From: Bacillus sp. FJAT-29814
GTDB lineage: Bacteria; Bacillota; Bacilli; Bacillales; Cytobacillaceae
DNA: 64,000 nucleotides
Reading direction: 5' to 3'
Assembly: GCF_001510715.1 (NCBI RefSeq)
Contig: NZ_LMTJ01000005.1
Location: 376,642-440,641, forward strand
The notes under the pieces are model-generated. The model saw only the letters and a program-made list of their open reading frames with translations. It searched no databases and had not been told where the DNA came from. A program made the translations under genes and the position numbers. This document shows positions 37,102 to 45,990 of this stretch, in pieces (within the stretch, counting starts at the first letter, position 1; each line of letters starts with the position of its first letter).

Positions 37102-38661
37102 ATGAATAATAGAGAAAATTTTATCTTCTGGCAGATAGCCTATTCACTAATATCTGAGCATGGTTACAGGCTAATACAGTTATTTGATAACCAAAAGGAA
37201 TTGTGGCTTGAGAAACTGGAAAATAAGCACGCTCCGATTGTCAGGCTAATGCTTGAAAATTTTGATTGGAGCAATACGATGCAGCGAGATATAGAATTTT
37301 CGGCCGTAAATGGCGAAAGAATTCGCAAACAATTGGGCAAAAGCGAGCTGCATCTGACAAACATTTATGTCAGCGAATTTCCACCCGTGGACGACTATGA
37401 ATCCCGAATAACTCAACCATTTGTCCATCCTGAAGGAAATAAGACCGTTGTTAAAACACTTCTTTTGACAAATGATAAAGCGGAGAGTGGTCTACGAGCC
37501 ATTTCCCAACAGCTGCTCGTTGATCTTCAATTTCAAATTAATGAGCAATATTCGGACCAGGAAGTCGAACTTGTTAAAAAATCGTCGATAGAACATTCGG
37601 TAAAAAAAGCTAAGGCAGAAAGAGAAATTCTTCGCGGCGGCAAACCCTTTTTTACCTATGTTTTTATCTTGATCCAATGTGCTGTTTTTTTCTGGATGGA
37701 GGTTAATGGCGGCAGTACGAACACATCCAACCTGATTAAATATGGCGCAAAGGTAAATCAATTAATATATCAAGGGGAATGGTGGCGTTTTTTCACGCCG
37801 GTCTTTATTCATATCGGATTTTTGCACCTAGCCATGAATACACTATCTTTGTATTATCTTGGTGTAGAGGTAGAGCGAATTTATGGCCGCTTCCGCTTCC
37901 TGATTATTTATTTATTTGCAGGGTTTGCTGGCGTGGTCGCAAGCTTCCTATTTAGCTCCACTTTATCTGCAGGAGCGAGCGGAGCTATTTTCGGCTGTTT
38001 TGGCGCATTGCTTTATTTTGGGGTTACCTATCCTAAATTGTTTATGAGGACAATGGGAATGAATCTTTTTGCGGTCTTGGCATTAAATCTGGTGTTTGGG
38101 TTCTCCGTGTCAGGAATTGATAATGCCGGCCATTTAGGCGGACTAGCTGGAGGGTTTCTCGCAGCAGGTCTTGTCCATTTTCCGAAGAAAGCCAAACCGT
38201 TCATTCAAGTACTTTTCCTGGCAGCATCGGCAGTACTTGTCTGGGGGTCGTTGACCTACGGGTTCAGCAATTCTGATAAGACGCTAGATGAGAGTTCAAC
38301 TATAGTGCTGGCTCAGGATTATATCCAGCAAAATAATTATGATGCCGCTTATGATACGTTGAAGCATTATGAGCAGCAGGGCTCGGAAATATCCGAACGT
38401 ACCTACTTCCTATTATCCTATGTAGAGATCAAAAAGGGTTTGCTTTCGGATGCAAAACCCCATCTGCTTAAAGCGATTGAGCTTAATCCTGATTTTCATG
38501 AAGCCTACTATAATCTGGCATTAATTTATTTGGAAGAAAATGATTTGCAAAAGGCGAAGGAGAATGCGGAACGGGCAGTAGAATTAATGCCAGGGGAATC
38601 CAAGTATTCCAATTTGGTCCAGGAAATTAATCAATATCTGGGGTCCCAGGTTGAGGAATGA
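37102..38661 (+). CDS. gluP: Rhomboid intramembrane serine protease GluP (YqgP)
   Basis: About 519 aa. A soluble N-terminal domain (~1-165) precedes the rhomboid core with about seven helices; the catalytic serine is in GASGAIFG and the histidine in NAGHLGG, with the conserved VFIHIGFLHLAMN helix. The C-terminal ~130 residues form TPR repeats (AYYNLALIYLEENDLQKAKE). In B. subtilis YqgP cleaves the magnesium transporter MgtE with FtsH. ATG 37102 follows AGGGGAG; the upstream TTG has no ribosome binding site. Confidence 0.94.
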   Translation: MNNRENFIFWQIAYSLISEHGYRLIQLFDNQKELWLEKLENKHAPIVRLMLENFDWSNTMQRDIEFSAVNGERIRKQLGKSELHLTNIYVSEFPPVDDYESRITQPFVHPEGNKTVVKTLLLTNDKAESGLRAISQQLLVDLQFQINEQYSDQEVELVKKSSIEHSVKKAKAEREILRGGKPFFTYVFILIQCAVFFWMEVNGGSTNTSNLIKYGAKVNQLIYQGEWWRFFTPVFIHIGFLHLAMNTLSLYYLGVEVERIYGRFRFLIIYLFAGFAGVVASFLFSSTLSAGASGAIFGCFGALLYFGVTYPKLFMRTMGMNLFAVLALNLVFGFSVSGIDNAGHLGGLAGGFLAAGLVHFPKKAKPFIQVLFLAASAVLVWGSLTYGFSNSDKTLDESSTIVLAQDYIQQNNYDAAYDTLKHYEQQGSEISERTYFLLSYVEIKKGLLSDAKPHLLKAIELNPDFHEAYYNLALIYLEENDLQKAKENAERAVELMPGESKYSNLVQEINQYLGSQVEE

Positions 38662-38691
38662 CCATTGATAAAAATGTCTAATAATATTCTC

Positions 38692-38720
38692 TTGAGGACA
38701 AATATGGCATGGGGTATACT
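38692..38720 (+). promoter_or_regulatory. SigA-type promoter of yqgQ-glcK
   Basis: TTGAGG (38692-38697), a 17-bp spacer and TATACT (38715-38720), 23 bp before the yqgQ start. Confidence 0.6.
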
Positions 38721-38743
38721 TTTAGGGAAAAGGGGCACCAGAA

Positions 38744-38956
38744 ATGAAAACAATTTACGACATTCAACAATTTTTAAAAAGGTTTGGAACGATTATTTAT
38801 ATCGGTGACCGTGTAGCCGATTTGGAACTGATGGAGGCGGAGGTAAAGGAACTGTTTCAAGCACAGCTGATTGAACCAAGGGAATACCAAACAGCACTAT
38901 TATTGCTAAGACATGAAATTCAACTTGAAAAAGAAAAAACAGACCATATGAGATAG
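38744..38956 (+). CDS. yqgQ: YqgQ, DUF910 family small protein
   Basis: 70 aa, acidic and helical (IQQFLKRFGTIIYIGDRVAD, LIEPREYQTALLLL). It belongs to the YqgQ/DUF910 family, which regularly lies just upstream of glucokinase in Bacilli. A nucleic-acid-binding role has been suggested for the fold; nothing here tests it. AAGGGG precedes the ATG. glcK begins 10 bp after. Confidence 0.9.
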   Translation: MKTIYDIQQFLKRFGTIIYIGDRVADLELMEAEVKELFQAQLIEPREYQTALLLLRHEIQLEKEKTDHMR

Positions 38957-38965
38957 GTGAGAAGA

Positions 38966-39937
38966 ATGGCGAATCAATGGATTGCTGCAGTCGATTTAGG
39001 CGGGACTACAACGAAAATTGCGTTTATTTCAATGGATGGGGAAATCCTGCATAAATGGGAGATACCAACGGACAACTCTAATGCAGGGGAAAATATTACG
39101 GTTAATATCGGCAAATCAATTGATGAAAAACTAAATGAGCTTGGTCAATCGAAAGAAGTCCTTGTCGGGGTTGGGATGGGTGCTCCCGGTCCCGTAGACT
39201 ATGAAACGGGCGTCATCCTAAATGCGGTTAACCTCGGCTGGAAGGATAACTTTCCTTTACAGTCAAGTCTTGAGGATGCAACAAAGCTTCAAGCAGCTGT
39301 CGAAAATGATGCAAACTGTGCGGCATTGGGCGAAATGTGGCAAGGGGCCGGAAACGGTGCCAATGACCTGGTTTTTGTCACTTTGGGAACAGGGGTCGGC
39401 GGCGGGGTCGTCGCTAACGGAAACATTGTTCAAGGAGTAAACGGCGCTGCCGGGGAGATTGGCCATGCTACCGCGATTCCTATTGGCGGAGCACCATGTA
39501 ATTGCGGGAAAACGGGCTGCCTTGAAACAGTAGCGTCTGCTACGGGGATCGTCCGTTTAGCACTTGAAGAGCTTGCCAAGGGCGATGCAGAAGGTCAATT
39601 GGCCGATTTGTATGCACGAGATCATAAAATAACGGCAAAGGATGTCTTTGATACTGCTAGAAACGGTGATACCCTCGCAAACAAGGTATTGCAGGAAGTA
39701 GCCTTCCATCTTGGCCTTGTATTAGCCAATGCCGGTAATACGCTTAACCCGGAAAAAATCGTTCTCGGCGGCGGTGTATCAAGGGCGGGAAGCATACTGC
39801 TGGATGCGGTCCAAGAAAACTTTGATAAATTTGCCTTCTCTGCCGTAAAAAATTCTACTAAACTGGCTCTTGCTACGCTGGGTAATGATGCAGGGGTGCT
39901 GGGGGCCGCTTGGCTGATTAAAAATAAAATAAGTTAA
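38966..39937 (+). CDS. glcK: Glucokinase (ROK family)
   Basis: About 323 aa. It phosphorylates glucose with ATP. The phosphate motif is AVDLGGTTTKIAF, the catalytic aspartate lies in VENDANCAALGE, and the zinc site of ROK kinases is CNCGKTGCLE. ATG 38966 is placed well after AGGTGAG; GTG 38957 lies within that site. It is cotranscribed with yqgQ. Confidence 0.94.
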   Translation: MANQWIAAVDLGGTTTKIAFISMDGEILHKWEIPTDNSNAGENITVNIGKSIDEKLNELGQSKEVLVGVGMGAPGPVDYETGVILNAVNLGWKDNFPLQSSLEDATKLQAAVENDANCAALGEMWQGAGNGANDLVFVTLGTGVGGGVVANGNIVQGVNGAAGEIGHATAIPIGGAPCNCGKTGCLETVASATGIVRLALEELAKGDAEGQLADLYARDHKITAKDVFDTARNGDTLANKVLQEVAFHLGLVLANAGNTLNPEKIVLGGGVSRAGSILLDAVQENFDKFAFSAVKNSTKLALATLGNDAGVLGAAWLIKNKIS

Positions 39938-39946
39938 ATTTTTCTG

Positions 39947-39973
39947 GAAGCCGTTTTTATACGGCTTTTTTTC
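39947..39973 (+). terminator. Terminator after glcK
   Basis: Arms AAGCCGT and ACGGCTT around TTTTAT are followed by TTTTTTC. Confidence 0.8.
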
Positions 39974-40068
39974 AATTTTTGTTATAATATTGTAAATATT
40001 GAAACATTCTCATCATTTGTACGTACTAAATGATAGGGAACAAAAGCGGGAGGGGGGAGAAGGTACGA

Positions 40069-41202
40069 TTGAATGTAAAATCTGCAAATAATCTTTTTTG
40101 GCTGATGATTATCATTGTTTTACCCCTTCTTTTAAGCGCTTGTACTGAGCCGGTACAGGAAAAGCCGAAAGCTCCAGTAAAAACAGAGAAAAACCGGCCG
40201 CCGAAATCCAATGTTTCAGAAAAAGAATGGAAGCTGCCCATCGCTGTTGCGGAAGGCGAATTTTATAAATCTGCAGGATGGCTGGCAGACAACGATATTC
40301 TTTATATCACAAATCTGGAGCAAACCTCGAGTTTATATCGATATCAACTATTCACCGGAAAAAGTGAATTGATCTATAAAAGTAATGCACCAATCGTAAA
40401 TGCACAAATAAGTCCATCAAAAGAATACATCTTAGTTCATTCCTCCCCGTCTTCCTATGAGGGTATCGTTACAATCATTGATACAACGGGATCGGTACTG
40501 GCAAGCCAATCGATTGCTTCCTATGAGTTATTGTTTGAATGGAATCCCTATAATGATTCGGAGGTTCTCATTTCGAAGTTTAATGAGGATTGGAGTTTTG
40601 AAGTTCTGCTGCTCGACACCCAAAAAGCCGCCATCAGTAAATTGTCTCTACCACAGCCATTTGTCCAATGGACAGGGAACCATAAATATGGGTTCTTGAA
40701 TTGGGATGACAACAATCCCAGCTTGTATGCACCTCTTATTGAAATGGAAATTGGGCAAGATGAAGGAAAAACGTTATTTCCGGCGATAATTCAATTTTCA
40801 CCCTATCAAGACAAACTATTGACCATCTCAGCAAATGCAATAGAAAATCCCCAGGCAACCTATGCTTTTTTTGATGGGGAAATGAAGGAAGTTTTCTCGT
40901 TTACGAGTCCGCTGCTATCGAGGTTCTCCGACTGGCTGATCCCGTTTTATGATTATTATGCCTCGGGAAACCAATTTGCGGCATTAAAGCCAAAGATAAG
41001 CGGAGAGGCTGATACCTATATGGACGACTTTGACCTTGAAATTTATGACCTTAAAAAACATGGCAGCAAGGTGATCATGTCCGGTTTGGAAAATGAACCG
41101 ATTCAATTTTCGCCATCAGGAGATGCTTTGCTTTATGGCAATCGCTTTGAAAAAATCATTGATGTGTCTAAAAGGAAAATACTTGATTTAATTAAAGAAT
41201 GA
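40069..41202 (+). CDS. yqgU: YqgU-like lipoprotein
   Basis: About 377 aa. The signal peptide ends in the lipobox LLSAC with C25 as the lipidated residue. The mature part has a Pro/Lys-rich linker, then repeated beta-strand segments (DNDILYITN, YRYQLFTGKSEL, SKEYILVHSS, FSPSGDALLYG) that suggest a beta-propeller. TTG 40069 follows GGAGAAGG; the ATG at 40030 lacks a site. It is in the yqgU position after glcK. The ligand is unknown. A TGTTATAAT extended -10 (39980-39988) is a candidate promoter. Confidence 0.82.
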   Translation: MNVKSANNLFWLMIIIVLPLLLSACTEPVQEKPKAPVKTEKNRPPKSNVSEKEWKLPIAVAEGEFYKSAGWLADNDILYITNLEQTSSLYRYQLFTGKSELIYKSNAPIVNAQISPSKEYILVHSSPSSYEGIVTIIDTTGSVLASQSIASYELLFEWNPYNDSEVLISKFNEDWSFEVLLLDTQKAAISKLSLPQPFVQWTGNHKYGFLNWDDNNPSLYAPLIEMEIGQDEGKTLFPAIIQFSPYQDKLLTISANAIENPQATYAFFDGEMKEVFSFTSPLLSRFSDWLIPFYDYYASGNQFAALKPKISGEADTYMDDFDLEIYDLKKHGSKVIMSGLENEPIQFSPSGDALLYGNRFEKIIDVSKRKILDLIKE

Positions 41203-41223
41203 CTCTAAATGGGTCATTTTTTT
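41198..41223 (+). terminator. Terminator after yqgU
   Basis: Arms AATGACTC and GGGTCATT around TAAAT are followed by a T-run; it begins within the stop region of yqgU. Confidence 0.8.
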
Positions 41224-41232
41224 ATGCAAAAT

Positions 41233-41260
41233 AAAAAAGACTGCCTAGGACAGTCTTTTT
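41233..41260 (-). terminator. Terminator after yqgW
   Basis: On the minus strand AAAAAGACTG and CAGTCTTTTTT arms around TCCTAGG end in a T-run, directly after the yqgW stop. Confidence 0.8.
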
Positions 41261-41435
41261 AGTGAGTTCCGGTTGGGTAACCTGAATTGATAACGGTTGC
41301 GAGTGCGAATAATCCAAATACGACCAATGAGGCTAATCCCCAAAATGCGCCTAAAAGGTTTTTATTCTTGAACGCCGAAAAAGCGCCATATGCTGCCAGA
41401 ATGGCAACTAAAGCAAAAATGATAACCAATCCCAT
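41259..41435 (-). CDS. yqgW: YqgW, DUF2759 family small membrane protein
   Basis: 58 aa, almost entirely two hydrophobic helices separated by SAFKNKNLLG, ending NSGYPTGTH. It belongs to DUF2759; the function is unknown. The ATG at 41435 has GGGGGAGC upstream, and an in-frame upstream extension is not used because it lacks a site. It lies antiparallel between yqgU and yqgX. Confidence 0.85.
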   Translation of the reverse strand: MGLVIIFALVAILAAYGAFSAFKNKNLLGAFWGLASLVVFGLFALATVINSGYPTGTH

Positions 41436-41665
41436 GAAAAGCTCCCCCTTTTTCCGTGATAAGCAGGCACTAACCTGCAATAGATAGTTATGTAACAATA
41501 TTATATACATTCGTTTCCTATTTTATATTTTTTTCAAGCGTTTGTCGAGGGCAAAAAAAAGACTATTGCATTTCCCTTTGCCAAGCTCGAGAAATCTTTC
41601 TAATGACATATATTTTAGTGTAAAATAGTGGTATTGCATACGATAATGTTGGAGGTATTAATATA

Positions 41666-42301
41666 ATGAAATGGCAGCAGATCCCTTTGGGAAGCATCCA
41701 AACAAACTGTTATATTGTTGAAGACAAAGAAAAAAACTGCTTAATAGTGGACCCTGGCGGGGAGGCTAAAAAGCTAATTAACCTTCTAAACTCAAGAGGC
41801 ATAAAGCCGTTGGCCGTGTTATTGACACATGCTCATTTTGACCATATCGGTGCTGTTGATGAGGTACGCGATGCATACAAGGTTCCTGTTTATCTCCACA
41901 AGCAGGAAGAAAAATGGCTCGGTGACCCAATGCTAAATGGCTCAGAGTTCTTTCCGGTCATCGAACCGATAAGAATTAACCCTGCCAATCACCTTCTTAC
42001 TGCAGAAGGTCCGCTGAAAGTAGGCAATTTTGCATTCACTGTTTTTCATACTCCGGGTCATTCACCTGGAAGTGTTTCGTTTTATTTTGAGAGTGAAGGG
42101 TTTGTCATCTCGGGTGACGCCTTATTTCAAGGCAGTATCGGCAGGACAGACCTTCCCGGAGGCAATCAGTCGCAGCTGTTAAAAAGCATCCATGATAAGC
42201 TTTTGACGCTGCCGGAGGATACGTACGTTTTATCTGGACACGGCCCGGTAACGACGATCGGGGATGAAATGGACAGCAATCCGTTTTTGAATGGGTTTTA
42301 A
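41666..42301 (+). CDS. yqgX: MBL-fold metallohydrolase YqgX (glyoxalase II-like)
   Basis: 211 aa. The metal motif is THAHFDHIG (H-x-H-x-D-H) near residue 57, with further ligands in FHTPGHSPGS, ISGDALF and LSGHGPVT. This is the short, single-domain hydrolase type without the C-terminal substrate domain of classical glyoxalase II, so the substrate is open. GGAGG precedes the ATG. Confidence 0.9.
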   Translation: MKWQQIPLGSIQTNCYIVEDKEKNCLIVDPGGEAKKLINLLNSRGIKPLAVLLTHAHFDHIGAVDEVRDAYKVPVYLHKQEEKWLGDPMLNGSEFFPVIEPIRINPANHLLTAEGPLKVGNFAFTVFHTPGHSPGSVSFYFESEGFVISGDALFQGSIGRTDLPGGNQSQLLKSIHDKLLTLPEDTYVLSGHGPVTTIGDEMDSNPFLNGF

Positions 42302-42326
42302 TACTGAGAAGTGTAACTCTAAAATA

Positions 42327-42361
42327 GAAAGGCCCTTCTCGATTTACGAGAAGGGCCTTTC
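42327..42361 (+). terminator. Strong hairpin after yqgX
   Basis: Perfect 15-bp arms from GAAAGGCCCTTCTCG around a 5-nt loop. The following T-run is short, so termination is likely but not textbook. Confidence 0.65.
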
Positions 42362-42470
42362 TGGGGGATGTTTTATTCATTAATGGGAGGGATAAAAGTT
42401 TAAGCTACTAACTTAACAATATAGTAAAGTTTCCACTGTGTCAATAGTGTTAACCTGAAAAGGAGTTCAT

Positions 42471-43571
42471 ATGATTAATTATTTAAAAAGTCTCATTTCG
42501 AATTCGCCGGATCACCTGATCACTTATGCCGATTTCATCAGCGCTGCCCTTTATCATCCCGATTTTGGCTATTATATGAAAGAATCGCCAAAAATTGGCC
42601 GTCAGGGGGATTTTATTACGACTAGCAATATTTCAGATGTTTATGGAAGACTGATGGCAAAGTGGTTTTCTTCCATCTGTCAAAAATTGAAAATGCCCGC
42701 TAAATTTTATGAAATCGGAGCCGGAAATGGTCGGTTTGCGCATGCGTTTTTACAAGAATGGAACGATTCCATAAATAACCCTTTAGATTATATTATTGTT
42801 GAGACAAGTCCCTACCATCGGAAGCTGCAAAGAGAATTGTTACTGTCCTATCCATCAGTCGTTCAGGTGGACAGCCTTGAAGAGCTTGGAAGCATAGCGG
42901 GTATGGTTTTCTCGAATGAACTGTTTGATGCCTTGCCGGTCCATGTCGTAGAGAAGGAGCATGGCCAGTTGTTTGAAGTGATGATTGGGATGAAAAATGA
43001 CCAATTGATTGAGCAGAAGGTACCGGTCGCTAATAGTGAAATACTCCATTTTTTACAGGAGAGTAATCTTGAACTGCGGGATAAACAGCGAATTGAGGTA
43101 CCAATCGCCATGAAGAAAATGATTGAAGGAATAGCTGGCCATGTTACCAGCGGGCTGATCGTGACCGCCGATTATGGCTATACGAATGAAGAATGGATGG
43201 ACCCTAGAAGGAGAAATGGCAGCCTAAGGGGTTATTATCAACATAAGATGTTTGACAATGTGTTAGTTAATCCGGGAGAGATGGATATAACCACGCATAT
43301 TCATTTGGACTACCTTATTCAAAAAGGCAGGGATGCCAATCTGGAGTTGGTCACAATGTTCAGGCAGGATGAGTTTCTGATAAAGGCGGGGATTCTGCAG
43401 GAATTGGAGAATCATTATGATCCTAATCCATTTTCTGAGGTAAGCAAACGAAATAGGGCGATTCGTAGCCTGATTATGCCTGGCGGATTGAGTTCGTATT
43501 TTCATATTGTCATCCAACAAAAAGGGCTGACATTATCAACAACTGATTTATTCACAGAGGGAAAATATTAG
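42471..43571 (+). CDS. MidA/NDUFAF7-family SAM-dependent methyltransferase
   Basis: 366 aa (DUF185). The N-terminal ITYADFISAALYHPDFGYY is the family hallmark, followed by the SAM motif FYEIGAGNGRFAHAFL (~80-95) and a VFSNELFDALPVH segment. Relatives methylate an arginine of complex I subunit NDUFS2 in mitochondria; the bacterial target is unknown. GGAG precedes the ATG. It stands alone between yqgX and yqgY, with which it is convergent. Confidence 0.87.
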   Translation: MINYLKSLISNSPDHLITYADFISAALYHPDFGYYMKESPKIGRQGDFITTSNISDVYGRLMAKWFSSICQKLKMPAKFYEIGAGNGRFAHAFLQEWNDSINNPLDYIIVETSPYHRKLQRELLLSYPSVVQVDSLEELGSIAGMVFSNELFDALPVHVVEKEHGQLFEVMIGMKNDQLIEQKVPVANSEILHFLQESNLELRDKQRIEVPIAMKKMIEGIAGHVTSGLIVTADYGYTNEEWMDPRRRNGSLRGYYQHKMFDNVLVNPGEMDITTHIHLDYLIQKGRDANLELVTMFRQDEFLIKAGILQELENHYDPNPFSEVSKRNRAIRSLIMPGGLSSYFHIVIQQKGLTLSTTDLFTEGKY

Positions 43572-43580
43572 TGCAAAAAT

Positions 43581-43609
43581 AAAAACGCCGAATTATTTCG
43601 GCGTTTTTA
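43581..43609. terminator. Bidirectional terminator between the methyltransferase gene and yqgY
   Basis: Arms AAAAACGCCGAA and TTTCGGCGTTTTT; A-run and T-run on both sides fit the convergent pair. Confidence 0.9.
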
Positions 43610-43614
43610 TTTCG

Positions 43615-43857
43615 TCAGTGTCCTCCGCCAAGCGGCATCATGAACGTAGTCCAGTATGTAAAGCCTGCGAAGAATATAGTTAAATATGCCCCGAATACCC
43701 ATAAATACATACGTTCAGATAATTTTAGATAGCTAAGCAGGACGAAGAATCCAGTTTGGGCCAAGAAAAGCATTGCTGTTTTATCCATATCGCCAAGATA
43801 GAACATAACAGTAAAAATACCCGTCCAGAAACCACATACTCTAAACATGCGATCCAT
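43615..43857 (-). CDS. yqgY: YqgY, DUF2626 family membrane protein
   Basis: 80 aa with three hydrophobic helices (around residues 7-22, 27-46 and 50-72) and a MPLGGGH tail. It belongs to DUF2626, confined to Bacilli and of unknown function. AAAGGAGGG precedes the ATG. The position is that of B. subtilis yqgY. Confidence 0.85.
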   Translation of the reverse strand: MDRMFRVCGFWTGIFTVMFYLGDMDKTAMLFLAQTGFFVLLSYLKLSERMYLWVFGAYLTIFFAGFTYWTTFMMPLGGGH

Positions 43858-43940
43858 ATGTATCCCTCCTTTACCCCTCTAATACCATCATTACAATATT
43901 ATATAGGAAAAGGAGGTTGAATGTAAATAATGGTTTCGAT

Positions 43941-44639
43941 TTAGTTTGTAACAAGTGCCTGGTAGGAGCAAGTTTCACAACCAGAAATGATGTTATCTTT
44001 TTCAATTAATTCAACAGAATCGAATAATGCTTCAAACATTCCTTTAAGGAATTCATGGTGCATGTTGCATACTGTCTCCATATGATCCTCCGCCACTTCC
44101 TTAAATGGACAGTTGAAGATTTGGAAAAAGATTTTGGTCTGGTCGCCATTTGCTTCAAATTCTGGATAAAAACCTGCAAGTGTGGCAGCATTTTTTAAAA
44201 TACTTACCTTTTCATTGAAATTCAATTCTTCCCCTATTGATCTCTTAGCAATTTCTTGCTCAATCACTTCGGAGCCAAACCGCTTGCCTGTTAAATACAG
44301 TGCTTCCCTACCTACTTCACCCAAGGAAATCATCGTTTGCATTGCCACTTTTGATAAGAGCATATAATCGCGGAATGGGAAATGAAGTTGAATGACATCG
44401 TCAGATAGACGATATAATCTGCTTGGCCGTCCGCCTTTACCTGTTTTCTTTGTTTCAGAAATGAGCATGTTGACATCTTCAAGCTTGGATAAATGCAATC
44501 TGGCAACGTTAGGATGAATATCGAAATTCTCCGCCACCTCTTGTACCGTTACTTCTTTGTGACGTTTTGTGATGTATTGATAGATGTAGTATCTGGTTGG
44601 ATCTGACAAAACATTTGTTATCTTTAGTGTTTGTTCCAT
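43941..44639 (-). CDS. Winged-helix regulator with SufR-like four-cysteine C-terminal domain
   Basis: 232 aa. The N-terminal ArsR/DeoR-type winged helix (~1-80) includes VTVQEVAENFDIHPNVARLH and a GRPSRLYRL wing. The C-terminal domain has C177 (NCPFKEVAE), C191 (VCNMHHEF), C221 and C224 (CETC), that is C-x13-C-x29-C-x2-C. This resembles the cluster-binding region of SufR-type iron-sulfur regulators, so a redox or Fe-S sensor is a reasonable inference. GAGGTGA precedes the ATG. It is divergent from comG; its targets are unknown. Confidence 0.75.
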   Translation of the reverse strand: MEQTLKITNVLSDPTRYYIYQYITKRHKEVTVQEVAENFDIHPNVARLHLSKLEDVNMLISETKKTGKGGRPSRLYRLSDDVIQLHFPFRDYMLLSKVAMQTMISLGEVGREALYLTGKRFGSEVIEQEIAKRSIGEELNFNEKVSILKNAATLAGFYPEFEANGDQTKIFFQIFNCPFKEVAEDHMETVCNMHHEFLKGMFEALFDSVELIEKDNIISGCETCSYQALVTN

Positions 44640-44807
44640 CTCTGTTCACCTCGGACCCCCATAATTTATTCCCATTATAATACAGCAATATTAAAGTTGG
44701 AATGAGGTTTCTAACGTTTACACTATATGTTTAGAAAATGTTCACAATTACCGACGCTAGTTTGTAACAATATTAGAAAAATGAACCATTATTCGCCATT
44801 TTCTTTC

Positions 44808-44841
44808 AAAAACTTATTTTTTTTGTAAAAAATGATATTTT
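44808..44841 (+). promoter_or_regulatory. ComK box upstream of comGA
   Basis: Two AT-boxes AAAA-N5-TTTT at 44808-44820 and 44829-44841 are separated by 8 bp, one of the three spacings known for ComK. TAAAAT (44845-44850) is a possible -10. The A/T-rich context allows other registers, which lowers confidence. Confidence 0.7.
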
Positions 44842-44904
44842 TTTTAAAATAAAGAAGGAAAAAGTTGAATGGTGTCGAATCGTTAGCAAAGACAAATAAA
44901 AAAG

Positions 44905-45990
44905 GTGGTGGTTCCGATTGTTAGTTCTATAGAGATGTTAGCAAACCGGATTATTTCCGATGCGGCCAGAAACCAGGCAACTGACATCCACATTATCCCG
45001 CGAAAAAATGACACGCTCGTTCAAATCCGATTAACAAACAAACTGATTCCACGATTATCTCTTCCAAAAGACGAATGCGACAGACTTATTTCACACTTTA
45101 AATTTACAGCCAATATGGATATCGGTGAACGACGACGCCCGCAAAGTGGTGCCATTTTTTGTGAAGTCAATGGACAATGGATGGGCCTAAGGCTCTCGAC
45201 GCTCCCATCGAACAATCACGAAAGCCTCGTCATCCGGCTTTTGCCTCAGCAGGAACAAATACCGTTTCACCAGCTCTCACTATTTCCTTCCATGACACGC
45301 AAACTTTTAGCGCTTCTCAAGCATGCACACGGTTTAATAATATTTACCGGGCCGACTGGATCAGGTAAAACGACCACTTTGTATTCTCTCATCAATGAAA
45401 CCGCACACTTATTCCACCGAAATGTCATTACCTTAGAAGACCCGATTGAAAAAAATTACGATTCCGTGCTTCAGGTTCAAGTGAATGAGAAAGCCGGTGT
45501 ATCTTATGCTGCCGGTTTAAAGGCGATTTTGCGGCATGACCCTGATATCATCATGGTGGGGGAAATCCGGGACGCAGAAACAGCGAGAATTGCGGTACGC
45601 GCAGCGCTCACAGGGCACTTGGTGCTAAGCACCATGCACACACGTGATGCAAAAGGCGCGGTGTTCCGGCTTCATGAGTTTGGCGTAAATTGGCTGGAGG
45701 TTGAACAGACACTGATTGCCGTTACGGCGCAAAGACTGGTGGAATTGACCTGTCCGTTTTGCAAGGAAGAATGCCCGCCGCTATGTTATTCCTACGGCCA
45801 CTGGAAACGGGCGAGTGTGTTTGAGCTATTATCAGGGAGAAATCTAAACATGGCCATGAAGGCAGCAAAGGGTGAGAAGGTCGAAACGAATTATCGGACG
45901 TTGGGACAGGTAATCAATAAGGGAATTGCGCTCGGCTATATTCTGGAATCAGAGTATGACCGGCTGGTGTATGCTGATGAAACGACGTAA
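44905..45990 (+). CDS. comGA: Competence pseudopilus ATPase ComGA
   Basis: About 355-361 aa. It is the cytoplasmic traffic ATPase that powers assembly of the DNA-uptake pseudopilus. Walker A is FTGPTGSGKTTT, the Asp box ITLEDPIE, Walker B IIMVGEIRD and the His box LSTMHTRDA. The start is uncertain: GTG 44905 and 44908 lie in the ribosome binding site AAAGGTGG, whereas ATT 44917 is well placed and would match the B. subtilis N-terminus (xxSIExL). The stop overlaps comGB. Confidence 0.94.
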   Translation: MVVPIVSSIEMLANRIISDAARNQATDIHIIPRKNDTLVQIRLTNKLIPRLSLPKDECDRLISHFKFTANMDIGERRRPQSGAIFCEVNGQWMGLRLSTLPSNNHESLVIRLLPQQEQIPFHQLSLFPSMTRKLLALLKHAHGLIIFTGPTGSGKTTTLYSLINETAHLFHRNVITLEDPIEKNYDSVLQVQVNEKAGVSYAAGLKAILRHDPDIIMVGEIRDAETARIAVRAALTGHLVLSTMHTRDAKGAVFRLHEFGVNWLEVEQTLIAVTAQRLVELTCPFCKEECPPLCYSYGHWKRASVFELLSGRNLNMAMKAAKGEKVETNYRTLGQVINKGIALGYILESEYDRLVYADETT

